Source: Oxytricha trifallax | Lineage: Eukaryota > Ciliophora > Spirotrichea > Sporadotrichida > Oxytrichidae | DNA: 64,000 bases | Assembly (NCBI GenBank): GCA_000711775.1 | Contig: ARYC01000057.1 | Location: forward strand, 241,459-305,458 | Direction of reading: 5' to 3' | In this document: positions 1 through 11,710 of the stretch, in pieces | How positions within the stretch are numbered: the first letter of the stretch is position 1 | How the letters are laid out: each line of letters begins with the position of its first letter | The notes under the pieces: generated by a model | Told to the model about the DNA's origin: nothing | Seen by the model: the letters and a program-made list of their open reading frames with translations, nothing else | The model's database searches: none | Program-made: the position numbers and the translations under genes

Positions 1-134
1 TGGTAAATATATTTAAATTAGATCATAAAATTAAATTAAAAAACTATAATTTCTCTGTTAAAATCTATATTAATCCCTTGATTATAATAATTGAATCTTA
101 TATTTAAAGCATAAAATTAAATAATTTCATATTT

Positions 135-1582
135 TGGGTATAAATGATAAGCCTGATGATGTGTTTGTTGCTATATTCGCAATGATGTTTGGAGCTTTAA
201 TTAAAAAAAAATATATATATAAATCTTTTAGCTATGGCTGCTGGATAAGCTTAGTAGTTCGGACCTGATATGGGAAAAGCTAAAGCAGCTGCTGCTAAAG
301 TTTTTGGAATGACTGATTTACCTTCAAAGATCAATAAACCCTAAAGTCCTTATAAAAGACTAATATATCTATCTAACTTATGTTATGGGTATAATAAAAT
401 ATTATGAATAGTATAAAAAAACATAAATACTACTTTAAATTAGTAAAACGGTCATACACCATAAAATATTAGTTGATATTCTTTAAGTTTTATTTCTTAA
501 TTAGGTGTCATTTCTAGAATTTTTATTTTACATTTGTAAAAAAATAAAAGAATTTTTATGTTTTAAATGCTTTAGATTAAGAAAACGGAAAATTCAAATA
601 AATCGACCCACAAAACTTTAAAGGTGAAATTGAATTCAGAGAGGTCTGGTTTAGATATCCAACTCGTAAAAATGACTGGATTTTGAAAGGTCTTAACATG
701 AAAATTAATGCCAAAGAAACTGTCGCACTAGTTGGTGAGTCAGGTTGTGGTAAGAGTACAATTGTTTCACTTCTCCTAAGATTCTATGATGTCGATCAAG
801 GTCAAATCTTAATTGATGGAGTTAATATTAAGGACTACAAATTACATGATTTAAGACATGCTATGGGCTTAGTTATGCAAGAACCTACTCTTTTCAACTA
901 CACAGTTCTTGAAAACATTCTTTATGGTTAAGATGACTCAACAAACTCTTAAGTAAGAGAAGCTGCTTAAATTGCTAATGCTCTTGAATTCGTTGAATCT
1001 CAGTAACTTAATCAAGCTTTGGATGATTCAGCTGAATCATTAATTCTTAAATTCCAACATAATTAAGCATACCTAGTTAGTAAAGTTGGCTAGAAAGAGT
1101 TTGAGGAATTGATTGTCTTGCTCTAAGACCTTTCAAAAGATGAAATCAAGAAAGGCAAGTTTGTGGCACAACAAGGCGATATAGATAGAAGAGACAACAG
1201 TAGGAGAGATATCGAGTTGCATAATGGCTTTAATGTGGATTGTGGAATCAAAGGATGCAAACTTTCCGGTGGTCAAAAGTAAAGAATCGCTATTGCAAGA
1301 GCCATCATTAGAAAACCAAAGATGCTTATTCTTGACGAAGCCACTTCAGCACTCGATGAGGCTTCCCAAAGAAAAGTGTAAGTAGCTTTGGACAATATCA
1401 TGAAAGACAGAACCTCAATTGTGATTGCTCACAGATTAAGCACAGTAGAAAAATGCGACAGAATTCTTGTACTGGAGAGTGGAAGACTTGTCGAAGAAGG
1501 AGGGTTCCAAGAACTTAAATAAAAGGATGGAGGTATATTTGCTCAACTTGCCTCAGGTATGTAGAACCCCAAGAAGCAATGA
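135..1582 (+). CDS. ABC transporter, ABCB/P-glycoprotein type, 3' part
   Basis: C-terminal end of an ATP-driven membrane exporter; its 5' part lies before the window. Visible: the last part of the membrane domain (MFGA then [18 protein letters not shown], about 135-345), then a complete nucleotide-binding domain (about 590-1560) with Walker [11 protein letters not shown]-loop QEPTLF, signature LSGGQKQR, Walker [14 protein letters not shown] and switch HRLST. TAA and TAG read as Gln throughout; TGA at 1580-1582 is the stop. An IES with pointer AGCT interrupts the membrane domain. The segment linking membrane domain and NBD (about 346-570) cannot be read through and holds an IES, or the linking MDS is elsewhere. 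Family assignment is firm; the substrate is unknown. Confidence 0.9.
193..229 (+). other. IES with pointer AGCT
   Basis: A 37-bp AT-only-like insert lies between AGCT at 193-196 and AGCT at 230-233. Removing the insert and one copy joins TTTGGAGCT to ATGGCTGCTGG and restores FGAMAAGQ of the ABC transporter. Size, composition and flanking direct repeat fit a spirotrich internal eliminated sequence. Confidence 0.8.
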
Positions 1583-1763
1583 AATTTAGAAAAACTAAAA
1601 TATAAATTAATCCAATAATATTAACCTAAATCAATTACATAATTTATTTTAACACAAACTTTTTATGAATTAACTTTTCATTTTTCTTTTATCTTAAAGA
1701 TGTAATTGTAATTTTAGATATGAAAATAGTATTTTGATTTATTAATTTTAATAGAATTCTTTT

Positions 1764-4110
1764 TCACTTTTATTTATAATCTTTTTTTATTAAAACTGTG
1801 CCTACAATTGCAAGGATGCACAATATGCCCATTACATACATAGGTATCATTTTATTATGGACCTCTGCAAGTAAAGGTGCCAACAATTATAATTAAATTC
1901 TTCTTCTATAAAAACAATTAATTATGTTTTAAACATTTTAATTTTATCAATTAAAAGTAAATATTATGAATGTCAAAAGCCTACATATAAAATTGCAAAT
2001 TCCATAACTGGAAGTAAGCAGTTAAGTTGGAAATAAATCTGTGTGAATCATATACAAAGAACTGTAGCTCCAGCAAAGTGCAGTTTTTAATATCAAAAAT
2101 ACTACTGCAAATATATATTCATTCAACCCATGACAAAAAGTCATTATTATTGAATTAGCTCAAATTTAAAAGATTTAAAATTACTAGATTTAATTCAGAA
2201 AACTAATTTAAATTTTGAAATATAACCACCATAACTAGTGAAATAATATAGCTTAATATCAAACTGTACTTATTGTTCGTTCTATTAATTAATAAAAGTG
2301 TTATATAGTATTATATTTGATTTTAAGTTTAATTATATTAGCATAGGGCTCTGCCATAAGATATCCAAACATACTCATTGATGCAATTAATTGATTAACA
2401 TTTTTTTCAACTATTATTTAATTAACATAGATATTTCCTGGTAAATATTTGACAAAGAAATCCAGCAGGAAAAATATAAAAGTAGAAGCAATCCATCCGA
2501 AGTTTATCATGCATAAGTTATAGAAGCCATTTGGAGTCTCCAATAAAGTAGCTATTATTGTAAAATATGCCATTTATTTTATAATAAAAAAATTGAAATA
2601 AATTATCATCAAATTAATATTCCTAATTTCTTTTCCATTTACTTTACTATCTAATTTTATTCTTATTCAATGAATAACTTATGTAATATAAAAAAACTAA
2701 TTATAAAAACAAGTGATTCTACATAAAATTATATATAACACTATTTCTATAATTTATTTAAATTATGTTTTTCTTAGTCGTTCTTATGTTACTCAATATA
2801 TCTAACCAAAATGTCTTCAATTTCTTGCCTCTTACCCTCACTCACTTTATTATAGTCAAGCACATATTTCAAATCTATGCGAAATTATTCAAATTTGGCT
2901 TCAGATAGTGTGAATTTCAAGGATTCTGGAATTTTAACGTAAGTGTAAGATAAAAATACAGTTATTATACTCAGAGCCATTGCTATATACACGAAAACTT
3001 AGACGTTTTTAGTTATGTATAAAAGTATCAAAGGCGATATTGTAAAAACACCTCCGTCTATGAAGAAAAATTGGGGAAATTTAAATTTCAATTTATAAGG
3101 GATAAATGTAAAATTATAAGTTAAAAATTTTATACAACTTAAAAATAGTCCATTAATAAGCTATAACTTGTAACTCATAAACTCCATGGCATGTGTATAG
3201 AATATAAATTGCTTAAATCCAATACACATTCCGTTGAAAAATAAGGCTGCATAAAAATTTAAATTTATATTGTAGCATAGTAAGCATAGTAATTCTTTGA
3301 AAACATCAATACTAGCATGACCCCGACAGTAATCCACATAGACATATATGAGAACATTTTCCTCCCTTTGCTATCTGCAATGGGTGGAAATATCAAGCAT
3401 GTAATAGCTGTGCCTATGAACTCATAAGACCCAAAAAGCCCTATTACGTAATCATCTGCACATTGAAGATTTAGTCTCTATATCCAATTATTTAAAGTGA
3501 GATTTTAGTTATAGAGGAGTTTGCGCTCACAAGAGTATGGAGCCTATGTAGATGCCAACATCCATGATGTCTCAAATGTTTGAGATATTGTTCTTAGTTT
3601 TAATATGTTTGAATTTTAATTTTCGTTCTGGACTGATTTCGTATCTCCAGGAAAAATTTCAATGCAAAAAACTAACTAATTAAAGTGAGATTACTAGACC
3701 AATCTACGTACCATTAATCACCTTCTCTAGTAGAGTATGAACAAACTTATACTAAAATATATGAAATACTTTAAAATATTAAAACTTTTTAACTTATTCT
3801 TACTCACAGTGCTCGAATAATTTACTCTCAGTATTTTCACATTTAAATTGCGACATCAGAAGTATGTAGGAGTAATTATAGCAGAGAAACGAATTTGTAA
3901 TAAAATTGGAGAAGTACAAAAAAGCCAAGCAATATTGATACTTTCCGAAAGGTATTGAGTTTATTACATCGTCCACAGATATACTTGTTTAAATATCATC
4001 AGCTAAATTTAATGAATTATTGTTATTTATAGAAATTGGATTAATTAAAGGCAGTTCTATGTTGTCCTGATGATTTTTGTAAAATTACTTTGATTTTAAT
4101 GTATAAAAAT
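1764..4110 (-). CDS. MFS transporter, SLC22/SV2-like, paralog A
   Basis: Multi-pass solute transporter of the major facilitator superfamily. Reading down from about 4110: a hydrophilic N-terminus, then DDVINSIPFGKYQ (about 3980), a first hydrophobic helix, a Cys-containing loop, and the loop 2-3 signature PPIADSKGRKMF (about 3390). Further helices follow, then a central linker (PESLKF...), and C-terminal helices ending VGTVLIKKDYKQK with TGA at 1764-1766. The coding segments run in order but are broken by several AT-rich IESs, one with pointer ATTAACAT at 2394 and 2421. No in-frame ATG is visible near 4110, so a 5' MDS or intron is missing. The G-x-x-x-D-x-x-GRK-type motif and the FGKYQ entry resemble SLC22/SV2 transporters; the substrate cannot be told. 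Confidence 0.8.
2394..2420 (-). other. IES with 8-bp pointer ATTAACAT
   Basis: Repeats at 2394-2401 and 2421-2428 bound a 27-bp unit. Removing one repeat plus insert joins GNIYV to NQLIASMSMFGYLM on the minus strand, matching the aligned region of paralogs B and D. Confidence 0.8.
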
Positions 4111-4159
4111 GTGAATAAACTATTTATAAGTTTACATAATTTTCCGATTTTCAGAGTGT

Positions 4160-4704
4160 TAATTAGTGTTAAATTGTTCTTCCATTTAAATTTACTTAAT
4201 TAATATTAATTATCATAGACTCAATTAGGCCTAATTATATTCACCAATATTGATAGAGTTGTAGTATTTATATAGTATTTAATTATTTTTATTACTTATT
4301 ATCTATAAACCTTAACAAAATCTAATTTTGTATTTATTGAGAAAAGTTTCAATTCATAGATCATAATTCCATATATATTCATGTTAGAAAATGTTCTATA
4401 ATAAATTTCTCTTTTCTTTATGAATAAATAATTAGAAAAAGTTTTAAAATCATTTCAAATAAATAAATAATCGAATATTTCTATAATAAATATCCTTATT
4501 AATGTTGTTATATTATAATAGTTTCCTACTATGAATTATTCAAGTCAAAATCTAAAATCTCTAAAAAATATAGTTTTGTGTGTTTCACCAAAGAGAGTGT
4601 GATTTGAAAGACTTTTATTTAGTTTCTTCAATGATTAATTCTTTTTATTAAAATTGTTTCAAAATTCTTAGTTAACTTGATGAAATAACTCAACTTGCTC
4701 ATTT
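4160..4704. other. AT-rich spacer between transporter paralogs A and B
   Basis: About 540 bp of very AT-rich DNA. I find no sustained reading frame with TAA/TAG as Gln on either strand and no repeat. It probably contains the untranslated ends of the two flanking loci and eliminated DNA. Confidence 0.5.
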
Positions 4705-6725
4705 TCATTTCTCTACCTCATTTTATAATTTCTCCTCTATATTGTTTAAAATTGGAGCGGACTTTTTCAAGAAATTTGAACTCACAAAAGCCAAAACATT
4801 TACAGCTAGAATAATTTTGAGTGGTAGGTTTTTATCAGAAGATTCCGCAATTATTGGAATTGTCATATTTACTAATTTAGAAAATACTCCACATAACCCG
4901 TAACTATAACTTACATTTCTAAACAAATCGGATAAAAAAATAATGGGATTATTTTAAGAATATTATAGTGGCAAGAATCCTAGAATCAAATAGCTCAGTA
5001 TGAGCAACGAATACAGCTGAGTAAGCTATACACACAACGAATTTGAGAATAAAGAACAAAAATGCATAAAGTAGAATCGACGTAGTTTATTATTCCATGA
5101 GTAATATTATCAATAATAATGAGGCACAAAATATATAGGAAAAGCTCAAAATTTTGAAAGTATTAACTTTTCTATTAATCAAATCACAAGCCATATACCC
5201 GAAACATGAAAATCCCATAGCTATACCCGTGATATAAACATTGCCAGGCAGATATTTTATGAAAATAATAAGCAAGAAAAATGTTCCACTGGAAGCTACC
5301 CAGCAAAAGGCCATTAAGAGCAAATTTTATATCGTTTGGAAGTTTCCTAATATCAGACTAGATATCGATTATTATTGGGTTTATCTGTTTGAATTTGCTT
5401 ATTAAATATTTTATTGAGATGTAGAAGCGTGAATGTTTTATTCAATTTCTTGTTTCTATATGAAGCTATCAATCGCTTGATTTATTGCGGTAATTTTGCT
5501 TTCACTATAATTTAAAATTCATAAGCTTCCTATTCATTTTAATTAAATCAATAAATACATTCAGAAATTATTATAACTCTATTTTTCAAGCAGATCTACC
5601 GGATGTCATATTTTGCTTTTTCATAATTTTTATGCGAAAGACTATATTTTATTGACTCTGGGAATATATTGCTATGTAGTAGCAAAGTCACAATAATTGC
5701 AAGAAACAGTCCAAAGTATAAATAAACTTTTGTATTTTTTGTGAGAAAAATCATGGCCAAAGGGCATACTATAAATACGCAAGAATCTAAATTAAAATAC
5801 AATAATAAATACGGTAAAATCATTTTAATTAAGTTGTTTTTTCATAAAAACCTATATATCTACACAGAATAATAGACCAGTGACGAAGTTCGCTCGCTTG
5901 CCCATAAATTCTACTAGATGAGTATAGGATATGAAATTTTTATTATTGAAAGTAACGCCAATTAGAAATATTCCTATATATGCAATATATTGATTTGGAA
6001 CTAATATCATTGCCATATAGACTATTAGAGATTTCAAATTGCGGAAATAAAATATACTTGGTAATTAAGATAAAAAAATCAGTTATATAATTTGAGAGTA
6101 GACTACAATTTGAATATAAGCACTGATATAAGTAAATAATCTTCTTCCGTATTTATCTGCAAGTACTGGGAATATAAAACCAGCGAAGAGTTGTCCAATT
6201 ACATCCATTGAGCTGAAGAGACCAATCCAGGTGCCTTCCTAGCAGTGCAAGTTCATTTGAGTAATCCAGTTATCCAGTGATTTTGGGCTTTCTTGGTTTA
6301 CCCTCCATTATTCAAATTTATTTTAAAAAACATTAAGTTCTAAAGCTTAAGTTGATGTTTGTAGAAAATACTTATCACAGATATAATCAAACAGTAATAT
6401 TATTCAATAAGGTTTCCGTTAAAATTATTTTGCTAAGAACAAACCTACTCTCGTGTGCAACTCTGCCAATGTTTTGAATCCCCTTCACTAACCTCACTCA
6501 TCAAGCATTAGTATTACGGGTACATCAGCAAATAACTGAAGTTATAGGTCAAACAGGCTGCAGTGCAAAAGTGAATAAAAATAGTGAGGGAAAATACGTA
6601 TTAGAAACGCCCGAAGGGAAGGAGGTTTATTATGTCGTCCACAGTATTAACAGATAAAACTTCAAAAGGAATTTGCTAATTCAAAGACTTGCTTTCTCTC
6701 TCTAGATCCAATCTGATAATTGTAT
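4705..6725 (-). CDS. MFS transporter, SLC22/SV2-like, paralog B
   Basis: Second member of the transporter array. Segments in order from the 5' end: VDDIINLLPFGRFQ near 6650; a periplasmic-type loop with several Cys; LHCQEGTWIGLFSSMDVIGQ and PVLADKYGRRLF near 6200; helices at 5850-6040 and 5596-5823 ending in the central linker FPESIKYSLS; a second half with LLLMAFCWVASSGTFF near 5300 and FVAHTELFDSRILAT near 5000; C-terminal helix, then TGA at 4705-4707. MDS order is collinear, with IESs in between. Internal frames are as open as in paralog D, so this looks functional rather than decayed. The start codon is not identified. Confidence 0.8.
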
Positions 6726-7410
6726 ATTTAATTTATATATCGATTGTAAAACGATTCAAGGGAAATTGGCATTGAATCATAAAAAAAGATTAAATTTAAT
6801 TAACTTTATCTGTCCTTTGATTTATTTGATTTTGTATCTATATCTTTACTTAGCAAGCTTTGACTTCCACTATTATAAATAATTTTTACTTAGTAAAAAT
6901 GAATCATTTAATTATATCTTAAAGCAGCTCAATCTCATAAGTTTCATTTAATAAAATATTTATAACTTTTTTATCTCTTAACCAATTAATATTTAATTTT
7001 ATATTTATAAGTGCAATTCTTGTTCTATTGATTTCTATCGAGTTTAGTAATTTCCATAAATTTATTTCAATCTGAGGTTTTTTTCTTTCTTCCTATATTA
7101 TGATTAATTAACTCTTGATTTTTGAGTTATCTAGGATAATATAATTAAAACAATTATCTTAAGACTTGTTTAAATTATATCTTAATTTGAAATATATATA
7201 TCAAATTGACTTCACAAATAATTTTGATTTTAATCGTAGTAATAATATAAAGTCATGGCTGAATGAGATATATATAAATATTTAATTATTAAAATTAAAT
7301 TAAATATGATAAAGTCTAAAAGTTAATGATTCTCTGCGATATTTGAAAAAATCATTAATTAATTTATTTGATTTGAAACTACTACTATTCTTATTTTATC
7401 TCTCTCTTAT
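6726..7410. other. AT-rich spacer between paralogs B and C
   Basis: About 680 bp, strongly AT-rich. No frame on either strand stays open with a coding-like composition, and no RNA gene or obvious repeat is visible. Confidence 0.5.
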
Positions 7411-10400
7411 TCATAGTTTAGGTTAACTTTTATTTTCCTTAAGAAATATTGATCCAACAAAAGCCAAGATATTCATTACTAATACTATCATTAATGGTAT
7501 TTATTATATTTATTTATCAAAATTAAACTCAATTTTGATAAATATATAATAATATCTATAAATAATTATTATTTATCACAAATATTTAAAGTGAACGATC
7601 AGGACTATAAAATTGATACATGCACTGAAATATCTGGAGATGGAAGAAAAAAATTCAAAAACAGATATTGAGAATATCCTCATTCAGTCGTTTAGGAATT
7701 TGGGTATTAAAGGTACAAAATTTCTGGAGCTTTATATTCTTGAGTTCCACACTATTCAGTCATAGTAGAAAAACAATAGGGTAGGATAATTTAATTTAAA
7801 AATCCTAATGCCATCTTTAATAATTAACGGCCCCTATTTATTAAGTAGATATATGTGATAAATGATAATGATTAGTATTTAATATATCTAGAATTAATTA
7901 TTTTCTCTAGAATTTTAATTTCCCTTGCATTAAGCGATTTACTACCACTACTATCTATAAATATTAAAAGTATTTGCTTATTCTCTATTTCTACTATTAT
8001 GGGTATAAATATACCAAAGATTCTAGCTAGAGTCCCACAAAACCCTAATCCAAGTCATGTTTTAATGTTAATAAAATATTTAATTTCCAAATTTTTTAAT
8101 ATATCAATAAATGAGTGAATGATCTTGTGAGAATTTAAGCATCGAATAGAACCACATGAGCCACGTAGATGTTCGAATAACTCATGCACACAAATGTCTT
8201 CATTGTAAAGAATATAAATGCATACATCATTTGAGGCACTGTTGTAGGGTCCATAAATAGGATATAGTCAGATTAATGCAATTATGAGTAAATTTCTTTA
8301 AATAATATCGAATTAATTTAAATATATTAGGATAATGAAGAGCATCAAAGCTGTGAGGAAGTATGAAATCATTAGACATTTTATAACATGGTAATATTTC
8401 AAGGCGATATCTGATAATATATAGCCAATAAATGAAAAGCCCATTGCTGCTCCAATTAATGTAATAAATTATTATGATTGATTTATTACTCATTGAATTT
8501 TATAATAAATCTTCTTTTAATTCAATCAGATAGATGTCTCCTTGAAGGTACTTAATGTAGAAATTAAATAGGAAAAATGTGGTATAGGAGGCTAACCAGC
8601 AGAATATCATCAATAGCAAATTTTTTATCGTATCTAATGACGAAAAAAGTCCCTAAGATTCATGATTATTAGTTTATATTGCCCCATTTTATTGACTGTC
8701 TTGATTTTGAATTTTATTCAGAATTCAAATTAAATTATATAAGCATTTATTATAAAAATTTTATATGATTTTCACGCTCTTTTTTAACTTTAAGCCATTT
8801 TATTTTATTTATGATATCTACTCTTTCTGATTCACTACTCTTATTTATCTTACAAATGTATTCATAATAATTAAATTATTTTTTCTTTTTATGATATTGA
8901 TTGTATTTAAGTATAAATTTGAAGTATTATTATAAAAAATTCAACATCTCTAATTACATCTTAATGCCTTCCTTTATTCCATAAAAACTTAGAACTCTCT
9001 GGAAATCTCTGCATATTTAAGCAAATCCCAGTTATAACTGCTATAGATAAACTTCCATATACGAATATCTGGGTGTTGCTGCTAATATATTTAAGATTTA
9101 ATGAGCATAAAATGAAGATCACTGAGTTATTTATAAAACTATCAGTAGTGATTTGATATAATATGTTATAAATGAGTCTAAGATGAATACGAGGGAAGTT
9201 AAAAATGAAGTCCTTTTCCTTCCCATTAGATCAACCATGTGAATGTATGTTACATAATTTTATTAAAAAAAGTAATTGAACTTTCTGGGTGGTACCTCTC
9301 TCACGCTTCCACTATTTTTTATGCAATAATAAAATCAATTATAATCTCACCAAACAAATTTAGGTCGAAAATCAAGAATTTAATAACCAAAAATATTAAT
9401 TAAAACTCCCTAAGACAATTTGACTTTGAAAAAAGTATCGATTTATCATAAATACTAATATTAATTTTTGTTTTTATTCAAATTATTTTGTGATTATTTC
9501 GATATAATTTTCGCATTTAACTTATAATATTTTTGTCCAGAAAACTTAGAGGCAATTTATAGTTCACTTCTGAGTATCAAAAGATTTTCAATTTTATTCA
9601 AAATAAATCTATTTTACATAACATTATCTAATAGTTCTATTTTTTGATACTCAGAAGTGAACTATAAATTGCCTCTAAGTTTTCTGGACAAAAATATTAT
9701 AAGTTAAATGCGAAAATTATATCGAAATAATCACAAAATAATTTGAATAAAAACAAAAATTAATATTAGTATTTATGATAAATCGATACTTTTTTCAAAG
9801 TCAAATTGTCTTAGGGAGTTTTAATTAATATTTTTGGTTATTAAATTCTTGATTTTCGACCTAAATTTGTTTGGTGAGATTATAATTGATTTTATTATTG
9901 CATAAAAAATAGTGGAAGCGTGAGAGAGGTACCACCCAACTTTCTCAATATTAATTAGTATAATTAATATAATTCTTGCTGACTACCATGATACCAAGAA
10001 GGAAAGTGCTCAGATAATAAACTTAAATATATGGGAAGCTTAACATTCCAAGATAAAGTATAATTTGTAAGTAAGTTGCAAGATATGTGAAGTATTTCTT
10101 TCCATATTTATCTGCTATTATTGGTAGTGTCAGACTGGCGAGCAGCTACCCTGTGAAGTCCAAGGTACCAAACATTGAAATTGCAATAGTCTCAGAACAT
10201 CTTAGAATTCATAATAAATACGAAAATCCTCTTTTTAAAAAATTGAGATTCCTTGAATTTATATATTAAAAGTTAAATTACATCTTAGATTCAACAATTC
10301 AACCCAATTATTCAAAGAGTAACCATTTAGATTATAAAACTCCAAATAAATGAAATATATATACATTTTAAACTTTAAAATTGGTAGTGTCAATTTTAGC

Positions 10401-11045
10401 ATTTATTGCACCTGAATTCGAACAAATTTATTCTCTTGTACATTATTATTAATACCCGCCTGAGTTTTTATTAATTCCAAAATTCGAATTAATAAATAAA
10501 AAATAACAGATAAACTCTAAATAAATTTAGAGTTTACTCCATCAGTATTCATATTATAGTCACATTGATAAGAGGGTGGGTACATGAGGAAAAACCCGTA
10601 ATTGTAAACTATCACACTCACATTTATATAGTGTAGGAATGCAATGACTAGGAAAATCAGTTGAAATTTCCCAAATGGAATTGAATTTATAACATCGTCA
10701 ATATCTATTATAAATTTCACATTTTTGTGATTAATGAAAAGAAAATTAGTATATATAAAGTGTGTTAAGTTAATATCAAAAGATTCCTATTCAAAGATTG
10801 GATTACTATTTTGCTGATTACTCTATTAATTTAATTTTATTCTCTCAATATCGTCATTTAATTTATTTGGCAAAAGCCTCTCCTCGTCTATATTTGATAA
10901 TGTCTTATGACTCTAAATTGAACTTTAAGATTTTCTCTTTTCTGCAAAATTTGCTGTGCCTTCACTTGAATCGCTGTTTTTTGTGTTAATTTTTGATTAT
11001 ATTCCTTAATATTCTAAGTTATTTACATTATAGAGCGACAAAAAA
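7411..11045 (-). CDS. MFS transporter, SLC22/SV2-like, paralog C (IES-rich)
   Basis: Third paralog, closest to D. From the 5' end: a hydrophilic N-terminal extension readable at about 11020-10778 (NIDEERLLPNKLND...), a 72-bp IES with pointer AATATC (10700 and 10772), then DDVINSIPFGKFQ near 10690. Next come FGTLDFTGQLLASLTLPII and ADKYGKKYFTYLATY near 10130, a large IES with a foldback element, then YIHMVDLMGRKRTS near 9230, later helices, LLLMIFCWLASYTTFF near 8610, FVCMSYSNIYVAHVVLFDA near 8170, and a C-terminal helix ending at TGA 7411-7413. Removing IESs restores paralog-D-like protein, for example at pointers AATTAT and ATAG. The locus spans 3.6 kb for a protein that paralog D encodes in under 2 kb. 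Confidence 0.8.
9254..9974. other. Large IES with pointer ATAATT
   Basis: Direct repeats ATAATT at 9254-9259 and 9969-9974 bound about 715 bp. Joining across them on the minus strand gives SKNY then VTYIHMVD, matching SKNYITYAHMVD of paralog D. Most of the insert is a foldback element. Confidence 0.75.
9287..9937. mobile_element. Foldback (MITE-like) element with 296-bp inverted arms
   Basis: The arms at 9287-9582 and 9642-9937 read as apparently perfect reverse complements, separated by a 59-bp loop. The ends begin GGGTGGTACC. The element is flanked by an 8-bp direct repeat AACTTTCT (9279-9286 and 9938-9945), which looks like a target-site duplication. No transposase frame is present, so it would be non-autonomous. 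An 8-bp duplication is typical of hAT-class insertions, but the termini alone do not prove that class. The near-identity of the arms suggests a recent insertion or ongoing correction between arms. Confidence 0.85.
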
Positions 11046-11710
11046 TGTTAAAAGTTAATCAAGTATTTATCTTTAAAATTTATGAACCATATATTATTTT
11101 GCTAATTTCTCACATCATTTTACTGCATTTATCTCATACCCCCACCCACTAATTCAATTCCAGGGTTAGAAACTTCACTTTTTAATAACACAAAATCCTT
11201 GTCCATTAAAATCTGACTCTCACTCTATCTCACTTATTTTTATTGAGTATTACTTTGCTTACCTTGAGCACTCTCACCTCGATATTATTAATCAGAGGTC
11301 TCAAAAGTTTAAAATTGGTCTCTCTGGGTGTTGGTTTGGAATTGATTATTTTGCATACAAGTTTAATAAGATTTACGTTTTTTGAGTGTTTAATGATTAG
11401 AAATTAATTATTTATTAATTACCGTAAATCAGATACAAAAGTAATTTCTTATTAAGTTCTCTTTCACTCTCAAGTTTTCTTAATTTAGGAAATAAAATAA
11501 AATAAATTCAAGTTTATAAATTAAGCATTATATATTTACCTTCTATTTTTAGAATTCCTTTTAGTCATTTTAAGAAGTATAACTTCAATTTTAATTGTAA
11601 TTTTTTGGGAATAAAAAATATAAAAATTAACTTAATTCTTTAAAATACTTGTATTGTCTAAATCAATTTATAGGAATACTCTATATTTCTAATTAAAAAT
11701 TCTTAATTAG
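11046..11710. other. AT-rich spacer between paralogs C and D
   Basis: About 660 bp. It contains low-complexity stretches such as a run of AAATA units near 11490. I see no gene or RNA in it. Confidence 0.45.

Noticed and set aside
10087..10269. Plus-strand open frame of 60 codons
   Set aside because: Antisense of transporter paralog C, whose minus-strand frame encodes the conserved ADKYGKKYF motif here.
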